Below are positions 33,251 through 39,806 of a stretch of 39,806 nucleotides of DNA, piece by piece. Within the stretch, counting starts at the first letter, position 1; the number at the start of each line of letters is the position of its first letter. Both the position numbers and the translations under genes were made by a program. The DNA comes from Planctomycetia bacterium (lineage in GTDB: Bacteria; Planctomycetota; Planctomycetia; Pirellulales; Thermoguttaceae): positions 1 to 39,806 of the forward strand of contig JAPLNP010000440.1 in NCBI GenBank assembly GCA_026401055.1, given 5' to 3'. Under the pieces are notes generated by a model. It was not told where the DNA came from. It worked only from the letters and a program-made list of their open reading frames with translations, and made no database searches.

Positions 33251-33997
33251 ATGTCTTACCACACGATACGTCTGGGCGTGACGGTCTTCTTCTTGGGATG
33301 GCTCCTGCTGGGGCAGCTTGGCACGTGGGACGCCGCCGCGGCCGAAGCGGACTACTGGCCCAGCGCGCCGTTGACCGTCCGAGGCGCCGCGTTCCGCGAC
33401 GCACACGGCCGCCAGGTCATCCTCAGTGGGATCAACCTCGTCGACAAAGAGCCGAAAGACGGATTCAACGTGGCCAAAGGTCCCCAGCAGTTCGCCCAGT
33501 TGCGAGCCTGGGGTTTCAATTGTGTGCGGCTGGGAATCGTCTGGGCGGGCGTGGAGCCGGAGCCGGGCCGGTACGACGAGGCCTATCTTGCCCAGGTCGA
33601 TAAGGCGATCCAATGGGCCGCCCAGCACGGGATCTACGTCATTCTCGATATGCACCAGGACCTGTACAGCGATGATATCGGCAATTGTCCCTATTTCCGC
33701 GAGGCGCTCGTCAGACCCTACCCGGTCTGCGTGGCCGGCGACCTGAAGAGCTATCGTTTCGATCACGAAAAAAACCGATTGGAAGTCGCCTGGCAAGAAT
33801 CGCCTTGCGACGGACTGCCCACGGTGATCTTCCTGCCGGACATTGGCCGGGTGAAGATGCAAGGGGTGTTGCTCGAGCCGCAAGCCGTCAACGTGACGCT
33901 GCGGAAGATGCCCGGCGCGCCGGCCGGCTATCTGCTGGTCTATCCCGGCGCGGGCGATCAGAGCCGCAAGCTGGTCGTTACGTTTGCAGGCGAGTAG
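33251..33997 (+). pseudogene. GH5 endoglycoceramidase-like gene with the catalytic core deleted
   Basis: A 248-residue open frame. A Sec signal (residues 1-31) is followed by the N-terminal half of a glycoside hydrolase family 5 (endoglycoceramidase-type) barrel: 'GRQVILSGINLVDKEPKDGF', 'QLRAWGFNCVRLGIVWAGVE', 'HGIYVILDMHQDLYS'. At about residues 140-147 (near 33670-33690) it jumps to 'FREALVRPYPVCVAGDLKSY', which belongs to the C-terminal beta domain of this enzyme type. The central barrel, with the acid/base Glu of the NEP strand and the nucleophile Glu, is absent, roughly 200 residues from family memory. The frame is still open, so a shortened protein could be made, but it cannot be a GH5 catalyst. 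Confidence 0.7.
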
Positions 33998-34470
33998 CCG
34001 GGCTTCGTTGCCCTCGCCGAATCCTTGGGCCGGTCGGAAGAGAGGATCCACGGCGGCGGTCCCCCGGGGTTGCCGTCGTTGTTGGACACAAGTTGACGTG
34101 TGGGAATTTCCGACGGATTCTCCATTCTGGTTCTTTTTCTAGCCCAGGCGTTTACGCCTGCGGACCGAGAGGCCATCACGGATCGTTGCTTTTCCTTAAA
34201 GCCCCCTTTAGGGGGCGTGAATCCGTTTGTCGGCACCGATTGGCACGGCACCCGGTGGAAGTTCCGTGGCTCGGAGATTCCACTGCCGTGGCGCACTAAT
34301 TCGGGGGCCTTTCTCGTGGCCATGTTGGACGATATGCTGAGGCATGACACGGGGCACATGGGTCAGCACGCGTCACGTTCCTACGGTCGACCGTCGAAAT
34401 CGCCACGCCGCGAATGCGAATCGAGAGGCCTGATCGTTGCTCTTCCCCAAGGTACAGTCGTTTCACAGCC
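33998..34470. other. Intergenic region with two small hairpins
   Basis: No credible gene in about 470 bases. CAGGCG-TTTA-CGCCTG (34145-34160) and GCCCCC-TTTA-GGGGGC (34201-34216) are two tight hairpins of the same TTTA-loop design. The second has a weak T run on the minus-strand side and could act as a terminator there. Confidence 0.5.
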
Positions 34471-35118
34471 GTGGACGAGTTGAACCCCTACAAGTCGCCG
34501 CAGATGGTGGCGGAGGGCGTTGCCATCGCGCCGAAGGCACGACGCCGACCGGTTACGCTTTCCAGCCTGCTGATTCTCATTGGCGTTGGTTGCCTTTTGC
34601 TTCTGAACGGCCAGGTATTCACAAACACGCTCCTGTTTCTCGGCCTTTGCGTTGCTAGCGCACTGTTGTGGGTACGCTTGCTGACCCCGTCAACACGCAA
34701 CTACGATCGCCGTGAAGCATTCTATGTGGTTGTGGGCCACGTCATCGTGATCGTGGTGTTCGCCGCGACGCTGCCCGAGAGGTACCAATGGCAGAGGCAA
34801 TTCAACGCCGCGCCGAAGAAGGCACGCGAAGCGGTGCGCAATAAGGTGTCGGAATGGTTTCCCGGCCGCGCACCACGTCCACGCGCGTCGTGGACGTGCT
34901 CCATGCAGCGAGAACGAGAGGAAAGGGGCGATCGCCGACAACACGAGATCGGGGAGCGACGAATCATCTGCCGACGTTTTTCAACCCGCCCGATACTCCC
35001 GCAATTCCGCAAGAACTTCGGCAATATCGGCCGGCAGCGGGGCTTCGATCTCCATCGGGCGGCCCGTGGCCGGGTGGGTGAAGCGGAGCCAGCGGGCGTG
35101 GAGGGCTTGACGGTTTAG
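34471..35118 (+). CDS. Small membrane protein with N-terminal NPYKSPQ motif
   Basis: A short protein starting at GTG 34471: 'VDELNPYKSPQMVAEGVAIA'. It then has three hydrophobic segments (about residues 28-47, 50-70, 85-105, the last 'AFYVVVGHVIVIVVFAATLP'). The N-terminal motif recurs in many planctomycete membrane proteins of unknown function. The helical part ends about residue 130 ('ARKKAREAVRNKVSEW'-like stretch, about 34850). Beyond this the frame turns into arginine/serine-rich sequence that runs antisense over the pseudouridine synthase gene to 35118, so the natural end was probably earlier and a frameshift has extended it. Ribosome binding site weak. Confidence 0.5.
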   Translation: MDELNPYKSPQMVAEGVAIAPKARRRPVTLSSLLILIGVGCLLLLNGQVFTNTLLFLGLCVASALLWVRLLTPSTRNYDRREAFYVVVGHVIVIVVFAATLPERYQWQRQFNAAPKKAREAVRNKVSEWFPGRAPRPRASWTCSMQREREERGDRRQHEIGERRIICRRFSTRPILPQFRKNFGNIGRQRGFDLHRAARGRVGEAEPAGVEGLTV

Positions 35119-35898
35119 CAGGACGAGTGTGTCCGTGGGGTCGCGCCGGATCTCGCCTCGGGTGATTTGGTCGCGGCCGCCGTAGAGTCGATCGCACAGG
35201 ACCGGGTAACCGGCGTGGTCCAGGTGGACGCGGATTTGGTGCGTCCGGCCGGTTTTCGGCGCGGCGCGCCGGATCGCCATCTTGTCGCGATGCCGCGGGT
35301 GGGGGCCGATCGGCTCGTCGATTACGTCGCGATCCCGCTGGGGTACGCCCAGCACCAGGGCGAAATAGTCCTTCTGGATCTCCCGGGCTTCGAACTGGGC
35401 GGCCAGCCGGGCGTGGGCTTGGTCGTTCTTGGCCACCAGGATCACGCCGCTGGTGTCGCGATCCAGACGATGGACGATGCCCGGTCGGGTGGGGCCGCCG
35501 GTGGTGCTCAGGCTGCCGCCGAAATGATATTGCAGCGCGCCGGCCAGCGTGCCGGACCAGTGCCCCCGCGCCGGATGCACCACCATGCCCGGCGGCTTGT
35601 TCACCACCGCCAAATCGTCGTCCTCGAAGAGCACCTCGATCGGGATGGGCTCGGGCGTCGGGCCTTCGCGGGGGAGGTCGGGAAGATCGAGCGTGACCCG
35701 CTGGCCGGGCTTGAGCCGGTAACTCGGCTTGCCGCCCGACCCGTCGATCCGGACGCCGCCGGCCGAGATCACGCGACGCAGATGGACGCGGCTGTAGTCG
35801 GTCAGATGATGGGCGAGGAAGACGTCCAGACGCCAGCCGGACTCGGCGGGAGCGACGATCAACTCGACCGGTTCGGGGCAGGGATGGTTGGCGGACAT
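34981..35898 (-). CDS. RluA/RluD-family 23S rRNA pseudouridine synthase, with probable internal gap
   Basis: A 305-residue enzyme. It has an N-terminal S4-like RNA-binding domain (residues about 20-75, 'WRLDVFLAHHLTDYSRVHLR'). The catalytic motif HRLDRDTSG is at 143-151 with nucleophile Asp146, the conserved tyrosine is in 'QKDYFALVLG', and motif III is 'KTGRTHQIRVHL'. Between 'HRDKMAIRR' and 'AAPKTGRTH' (about residues 205-214, near 35260-35275) intact relatives have roughly 25-35 more residues, a strand pair usually including 'Y.V..R..GF'. That block seems to be missing in frame. The estimate is from family memory. It would convert specific uridines in 23S rRNA to pseudouridine if still active. 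The gene overlaps the antisense tail of its neighbour. Confidence 0.82.
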   Translation of the reverse strand: MSANHPCPEPVELIVAPAESGWRLDVFLAHHLTDYSRVHLRRVISAGGVRIDGSGGKPSYRLKPGQRVTLDLPDLPREGPTPEPIPIEVLFEDDDLAVVNKPPGMVVHPARGHWSGTLAGALQYHFGGSLSTTGGPTRPGIVHRLDRDTSGVILVAKNDQAHARLAAQFEAREIQKDYFALVLGVPQRDRDVIDEPIGPHPRHRDKMAIRRAAPKTGRTHQIRVHLDHAGYPVLCDRLYGGRDQITRGEIRRDPTDTLVLLNRQALHARWLRFTHPATGRPMEIEAPLPADIAEVLAELREYRAG

Positions 35899-35904
35899 TC
35901 GGGC

Positions 35905-36001
35905 GATCCCTCTCCCGCTGGGAGAAAGGCATGGTGAGGGATTTGTCCTTCACCGGTCGATCAGCCGCCCTCACCCCGGCCCTCTCCCAAAGGGAGAGGG
36001 G
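35905..36001. repeat. CCCTCTCCC-type intergenic repeat pair
   Basis: Two related stretches, one at 35905-35940 and one at 35967-36001, each with CCCTCTCCC next to GGGAGA. The second forms a perfect hairpin CCCTCTCCC-AAA-GGGAGAGGG (35980-36000). The CCCTCACCCCGGCCCTCTCC wording is, from my recall, a widespread intergenic repeat in many bacteria. It lies between two minus-strand genes and may terminate the upstream one. Confidence 0.65.
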
Positions 36002-36022
36002 GAAAATGCGCGGCTGCGGCGA

Positions 36023-37018
36023 CTACTTCTTCTCGTCGGTCTTCGGAGCGTCCGCCTTGGGCGTCTCGTCGGTCTTCGGAGCGGCGTCCGCCTTCGGAGG
36101 CGTGTCCGCCTTGGGAGCGGCATCCGGTTTGGCCGCATCGGGCGTCGCGGGAGCCGCGGGAGTGGCCGCCTCAGGCGTGGCGGGAACTGCCGGTTTGGTC
36201 TCCTCGGGCTTGGCGGGATCCGCCGGCTTGGTCTCCTCGGGCTTGGCATTCCCTCCGTCCTTGGTCTTGGCCGGCGCTTGCTGTTCGAGCTTCAGCGGAT
36301 CGAGCGACGGGAACAAGGGTTCGCCGGGCGAGGGCGGGCTGGTGGCGTCGAACGGGAGACGCTCGCCCGGAGTGCCCGGCTCATTGGAAAGCGCCGGCTT
36401 GGGATCGAATTTGGCGAAGCGGTCGTAGAACTCCTTGACGGCGGGCTGCTTGAGGTCGTCGAGTCGCGATTGGGCCGTTTTGGCATAGGGGCTGTCGGGC
36501 CAGCCCTCGACGAGTTCCTGGTAATGCTTCTCGGCCTTCTGGAGTTCGCCTCGCGATTCCCGCGCGCGAGCCAGGCCGAAGGTCGCCCGCTCGCGAAGCG
36601 CCGAGTTCGTGCTTTGCAGCACGTCCTCATACAACGCGACGGCCTTGGTCAATTCCTGATTCGCGCGGGCCTTGTTGGAGAAGAGCTCGTCGCAGCCCGT
36701 TTCCAGATGCAGGTCGCCGGCGACGACGGCGGCCCAGTAGGCGGCGTCGGTGCCCGGGTATTGGCTGACGACGTCTTCCAGTTCGGCGAAGTTGCCGCCG
36801 GATGTCGCTTTGGCCATGGCGCCATGGAAATCCTGCCACGACTGCGCCGTTTCCGACCGGACCTTTTGGGCCCAGAGCACGGCGAAGACGCCCACGATCA
36901 ACAACGCCAGCACGACGCCCATGATGGCGTTGGCGTAGGGCTTGACCGCGCTGACGGCGTTGGCCATCCAGTCGGCCAATTCATTATGTTCCAATTCGTG
37001 ACGACGTTCGCTTCTCAT
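36023..37018 (-). CDS. Membrane-anchored TPR-like protein with low-complexity tail
   Basis: A 331-residue protein. It has one membrane helix (about residues 31-52, 'AIMGVVLALLIVGVFAVLWA') and a helical-repeat region (about 60-205) with TPR-like patterns, such as 'AVALYEDVLQSTNSALRERA' and 'GELQKAEKHYQELVEGWPDS'. The arrangement resembles YfgM-like proteins. From about residue 240 the tail is a lysine/proline/alanine/aspartate repeat ('KPEETKPADPAKPEETKPAV' and 'KADAAPKTDETPKADAPKTD'), expected to be disordered and arising from DNA-level repeats. A scaffold role at the membrane is inferred. It is followed on the same strand by the pseudouridine synthase gene. Confidence 0.78.
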   Translation of the reverse strand: MRSERRHELEHNELADWMANAVSAVKPYANAIMGVVLALLIVGVFAVLWAQKVRSETAQSWQDFHGAMAKATSGGNFAELEDVVSQYPGTDAAYWAAVVAGDLHLETGCDELFSNKARANQELTKAVALYEDVLQSTNSALRERATFGLARARESRGELQKAEKHYQELVEGWPDSPYAKTAQSRLDDLKQPAVKEFYDRFAKFDPKPALSNEPGTPGERLPFDATSPPSPGEPLFPSLDPLKLEQQAPAKTKDGGNAKPEETKPADPAKPEETKPAVPATPEAATPAAPATPDAAKPDAAPKADTPPKADAAPKTDETPKADAPKTDEKK

Positions 37019-37374
37019 GTGTTTTGCCTGACGTGTGACGCGGAAAGGGGCACGGAAGGGGGCAGTCTGTTTTGGCGGCGAAAAAGCGCGCGGGCGCGAC
37101 GACGTTCGCCGTGCCGCGGAGGTTGGAAACTCCCCATGAACGGTTACTTCAGAGTAGACGCGGACCCCCGGGACCGCATGTCTGAATCATGCAATATACG
37201 GCGCGTCCGCGCGCCGCGTCAAGGTCGGCCCCGAGTAACCCGTTTTGCGTATCCGACGCGAGTTCGCCAGCGTCGCGGCGGCCCGCCGGTCCCGTTTCGC
37301 CGGTCCCCCTTCCATTCCCGGTGGTTGCCACTTAGGATCGCACGGAAGCCCCTGCGTTCCCAGTCCGGACTGCG
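37019..37374. other. Divergent intergenic region with a half repeat
   Basis: No credible gene. A GGGGGCAGTCTGTTTTGGCG stretch at about 37057-37076 looks like a single decayed arm of a family A repeat. Both neighbours' promoters must lie here; I found no convincing boxes. Confidence 0.4.
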
Positions 37375-39381
37375 ATGTCGCTCAATCCCGCTCAACAAGA
37401 GGCCGTCAACACGCTTTCGGGACCCATGCTGGTGTTGGCGGGAGCGGGCACGGGGAAGACCCGGGTGGTGATGCACCGCGTGGTCAACCTGATCCGGCAC
37501 GGCGTGGCCCCCAGCCGGATCCTCGCCGTCACGTTCACCAACAAGGCGGCGCGGGAAATGCAGCACCGAGCCGCCGAACTGCTCGGAAAACGGCAATCGC
37601 AGGCGAAACCCGAAATCTCGACGTTCCACTCGCTGTGCGTGCGGATTCTCCGGCGGCAAATCCATCACCTCGGCTACCCGAGCCAGTTCGCCATCTACGA
37701 CCGCGGCGACCAGGAAAGCGTCGCCCGGGCGGCGCTGCGGGAGATTCGGGTTTCGGAAACGACGATGCGGCCGGGCGATTTGATCCAGGTGATCAGCCGG
37801 TGGAAGATGGCGGGGATTGACCCTACCCGGGCGGGGTCGGTGGCCCAGTCCGACAAGGAGCACCTGGCGGCGGCCGGCTACCGGCGCTATCAGAACGCCC
37901 TGAAGGCGGCCGGCGCCGTCGATTTCGACGACCTGCTCGGCCTGACCGGCGAAGTGTTCTCGCGCCACGCCGACGTGCGGCGCGAGGAGGCGGCCCGATT
38001 CGACCACGTCATGGTCGACGAGTACCAGGACACCAACGCCGCCCAGTACCGGATCGTCAAGGCACTGGCCGCCGAGCACCGGAATCTGTGCGTCGTGGGC
38101 GACGACGACCAGTCGATCTACGCTTGGCGCGGGGCCGAGGTGACGCACATCCTGCGATTCAAAAACGACTGGCCCGACGCCAAAACCGTCCGCCTCGAAA
38201 CCAACTACCGCAGCACGCGGCAAATCCTCGATTGGTCCAACCGCCTGATCGCGTTCAACAAGGTCCGCCACGCGAAGGTGCTCCGGGCGACGGCCAGCGG
38301 CGAGGAGCCCCGGATTCTCCAGGTCCAGGACGAGACGGCCGAGGCGAAACTGGTCGTCGAAGAGATCGCCCGCGCGGTCGCCGCCCGACGCGCCCGGCAC
38401 GGCGATTTCGCGATTCTCTTCCGCACCAACGAGCAGCCCCGGCCGTTTGAAGACGAGTTGCGCCGAGCGAAGGTCCCGTACGTGCTCGTCGGAGGCACCT
38501 CGTTCTACGACCGCAAGGAAATCCGCGACGTGCTCGCGTATCTGAAGCTGCTGGTCAATCCGCGGGACGAAATTTCGCTCTTGCGCGTGATCAACACGCC
38601 CGGGCGGGGAATCGGCCAGACGACCGTCACGCGGCTCGTGGAAGCGGCGGTCGGACAGGGCAAGCCGGTTTGGGACGCCCTCGCCAACGCCGAGCAATAC
38701 GGGTGCGTCTCGCCGGCCGTGCTCAAGGCCATCGGAGCGTTCCGCGAGTTGATCGGCCGCTACCGCAAACTCAGCAAGGCCGGCCCGCTGGTCGACATGG
38801 TCCGCTCGCTGGTGGACGAGATCGGCTACCGCGACGAACTCGCCCGACTGTACCCCAATCCCGACGACGTCCAGACACGCTGGGCAAGCGTCGAGGAGGT
38901 GGTCAACGCGGTGGGCGGCTATTGCCAGCGGGAGAGCCGTCCGACCTTGTCGGGCTTCGTCCAGGAAGTCGCCCTGGGCGATCGCGACACGAGCGACGAC
39001 AAGGAGTCGCGGTTGGCCGGCGACGCCGTGGCGTTGATGACGCTGCACAGCGCCAAGGGCCTGGAGTTTCCTGCGGTGTACATGGTCGGGATGGAAGAGG
39101 GCCTCCTGCCGCACAAACGCTCGATCGCCGACGCGGCCGGGGCGATCGACGAAGAGCGCCGGTTGTGCTACGTGGGCCTGACCCGGGCCGAGCGTCGGCT
39201 GACGCTGACGATGGCTTTAACCCGCCGCAAGTGGGGGAAGGCCCGCCCGACGCTCCCGAGCCGGTTCCTCTACGAGATCACCGGCCAGGCCGACAACCCG
39301 AACTATCTGGCGAGTGTCCGCAAAGCCCCGGGCGGGGCGGCACCGGCATCGAACAACAGCAGGCAAACGGGCCGGCAATAA
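37375..39381 (+). CDS. UvrD/PcrA/Rep-type SF1 DNA helicase
   Basis: A 668-residue superfamily 1A helicase, 3'-5' polarity expected. Motif Q/I: 'LNPAQQEAV' and Walker A AGAGTGKT (residues 22-29). Motif Ia is 'AVTFTNKAAREM', motif II 'VMVDEYQDTN' (DExx), motif III 'VVGDDDQSIYAWRGA', motif IV 'LETNYRST', motif V 'LMTLHSAKGLEFPAVYMVGM', and motif VI 'EERRLCYVGLTRAERRLTL'. All ATP-binding and coupling residues are in place. The length is a little under E. coli UvrD (720). It acts in repair and in restart of stalled replication. ATG 37375 is the first in-frame start giving motif Q; its ribosome binding site is weak. Confidence 0.95.
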   Translation: MSLNPAQQEAVNTLSGPMLVLAGAGTGKTRVVMHRVVNLIRHGVAPSRILAVTFTNKAAREMQHRAAELLGKRQSQAKPEISTFHSLCVRILRRQIHHLGYPSQFAIYDRGDQESVARAALREIRVSETTMRPGDLIQVISRWKMAGIDPTRAGSVAQSDKEHLAAAGYRRYQNALKAAGAVDFDDLLGLTGEVFSRHADVRREEAARFDHVMVDEYQDTNAAQYRIVKALAAEHRNLCVVGDDDQSIYAWRGAEVTHILRFKNDWPDAKTVRLETNYRSTRQILDWSNRLIAFNKVRHAKVLRATASGEEPRILQVQDETAEAKLVVEEIARAVAARRARHGDFAILFRTNEQPRPFEDELRRAKVPYVLVGGTSFYDRKEIRDVLAYLKLLVNPRDEISLLRVINTPGRGIGQTTVTRLVEAAVGQGKPVWDALANAEQYGCVSPAVLKAIGAFRELIGRYRKLSKAGPLVDMVRSLVDEIGYRDELARLYPNPDDVQTRWASVEEVVNAVGGYCQRESRPTLSGFVQEVALGDRDTSDDKESRLAGDAVALMTLHSAKGLEFPAVYMVGMEEGLLPHKRSIADAAGAIDEERRLCYVGLTRAERRLTLTMALTRRKWGKARPTLPSRFLYEITGQADNPNYLASVRKAPGGAAPASNNSRQTGRQ

Positions 39382-39416
39382 CAGGAATTGACATTTGTTT
39401 CCAAGGGAGCCGGATC

Positions 39417-39806
39417 ATGACTCGGCATGGGTTTGTGCGCCGATCGCGGTTGCCGGTGGGGGCTGAGGCGGCTTATGCCTGGCACGCGCGCGAAGGGGCG
39501 CTCGAACGGTTGCTGCCGCCGTGGAAAAACGTCCGCGTCGTACGACGGACCGGCGGGCTGGCTGACGGGAGCCAGGTCGAGTTGCTCCTGCGCGTCGGGC
39601 CGGCGCCGGTCGCCTGGGTGGCCGAGATTCGCGACTGCCGGCCGCCGGAGCAGTTCCGCGACGTTCAGCTTCGCGGCCCGATGGCCCACTGGGATCACCT
39701 CCACCGATTCGAGCCCGAGGGCCCGAGGGCGTGTACGCTGGAGGACCGCGTCGAGTACGCACTGCCGGCGGGCCCGATCGGCGTCGCGGTGGACGCCGCG
39801 TGGGTC
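39417..39806 (+). CDS. SRPBCC-fold protein, 5' part (runs off right edge)
   Basis: The first 130 codons of a gene starting at ATG 39417, with AAGGGAG seven bases upstream. The sequence, including 'ARPLEGALERLLPPW'-like 'AREGALERLLPPWKNVRVVR', 'VAWVAEIRDCRPPEQFRDVQ' and 'HLHRFEPEGPRACTLEDRVE', matches the START/Bet v1-like (SRPBCC) ligand-binding domain, which in many bacteria is fused to or adjacent to a TIGR01777-type epimerase. The end of the gene is outside the window, so whether it is fused cannot be seen. It follows the helicase by 35 bases on the same strand and may be co-transcribed. Confidence 0.75.
   Translation, partial: MTRHGFVRRSRLPVGAEAAYAWHAREGALERLLPPWKNVRVVRRTGGLADGSQVELLLRVGPAPVAWVAEIRDCRPPEQFRDVQLRGPMAHWDHLHRFEPEGPRACTLEDRVEYALPAGPIGVAVDAAWV

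Noticed and set aside
1-39806. tRNA or rRNA genes
   Set aside because: I looked for GTTCGA-type T-loops with matching acceptor stems and for conserved rRNA stretches and found none. A covariance-model scan would be decisive.

Overview
The window (about 39.8 kb, high GC) looks like a chromosomal piece of a planctomycete, probably from the Pirellulales. This is inferred from protein style, not from a marker gene. The pointers are a PEP-CTERM surface protein, two Gfo/Idh/MocA oxidoreductases (one with a Tat signal), a Tat-exported NHL-repeat protein, a sulfatase remnant, a small membrane protein opening with the 'NPYKSPQ' motif often seen in planctomycetes, and many short genes separated by hairpin-forming intergenic repeats. 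I saw no tRNA, rRNA, CRISPR array, transposase or integrase.

Layout. 0-2.5 kb: a DUF4160 gene followed by a DUF2442 gene with a C-terminal helix-turn-helix (a toxin-antitoxin-like pair), then a deletion-scarred ADP-ribosylglycohydrolase pseudogene joined directly to the C-terminal stub of an arylsulfatase. 2.5-4.6 kb: an exported TlpA-like thioredoxin protein, converging on a PEP-CTERM protein with a clear intrinsic terminator. 5.1-10.7 kb: a co-directional catabolic block of OPA-type MFS transporter, HAD hydrolase, class I glutamine amidotransferase, short-chain dehydrogenase and aldehyde dehydrogenase. 10.8-16.6 kb: four minus-strand exported genes (propeller plus helical-domain protein, Gfo/Idh, NHL protein, small anchored protein). 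17-18.8 kb: a second Gfo/Idh gene converging on a small membrane protein. 18.9-22.9 kb: two tandem paralogous secreted proteins sharing an almost identical linker. 23.5-25.8 kb: a beta-hydroxyacid-dehydrogenase-family enzyme and, divergently, a SxxK serine hydrolase.

26.1-33.2 kb: a complete RND efflux operon in the order adaptor, inner-membrane pump, TetR regulator, outer-membrane factor. Tandem palindromes upstream are good operator candidates. 33.2-35.9 kb: an endoglycoceramidase-like GH5 gene that has lost its catalytic core, an NPYKSPQ membrane protein, and an RluA/RluD-type pseudouridine synthase with an apparent internal gap. 36-39.8 kb: a membrane-anchored TPR-like protein with a repetitive tail, a UvrD/PcrA-type helicase, and the start of an SRPBCC protein that runs off the right edge.

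Two cross-cutting observations stand out. First, at least three families of intergenic inverted repeats (REP/REPIN-like) occur through the window, and one copy appears inserted in frame inside the signal-peptide region of the outer-membrane efflux gene. Second, four unrelated genes (ADP-ribosylglycohydrolase, sulfatase, GH5, pseudouridine synthase) lack clean internal or terminal blocks. This is either real deletion decay or an assembly artefact, and it should be settled before the proteins are interpreted.
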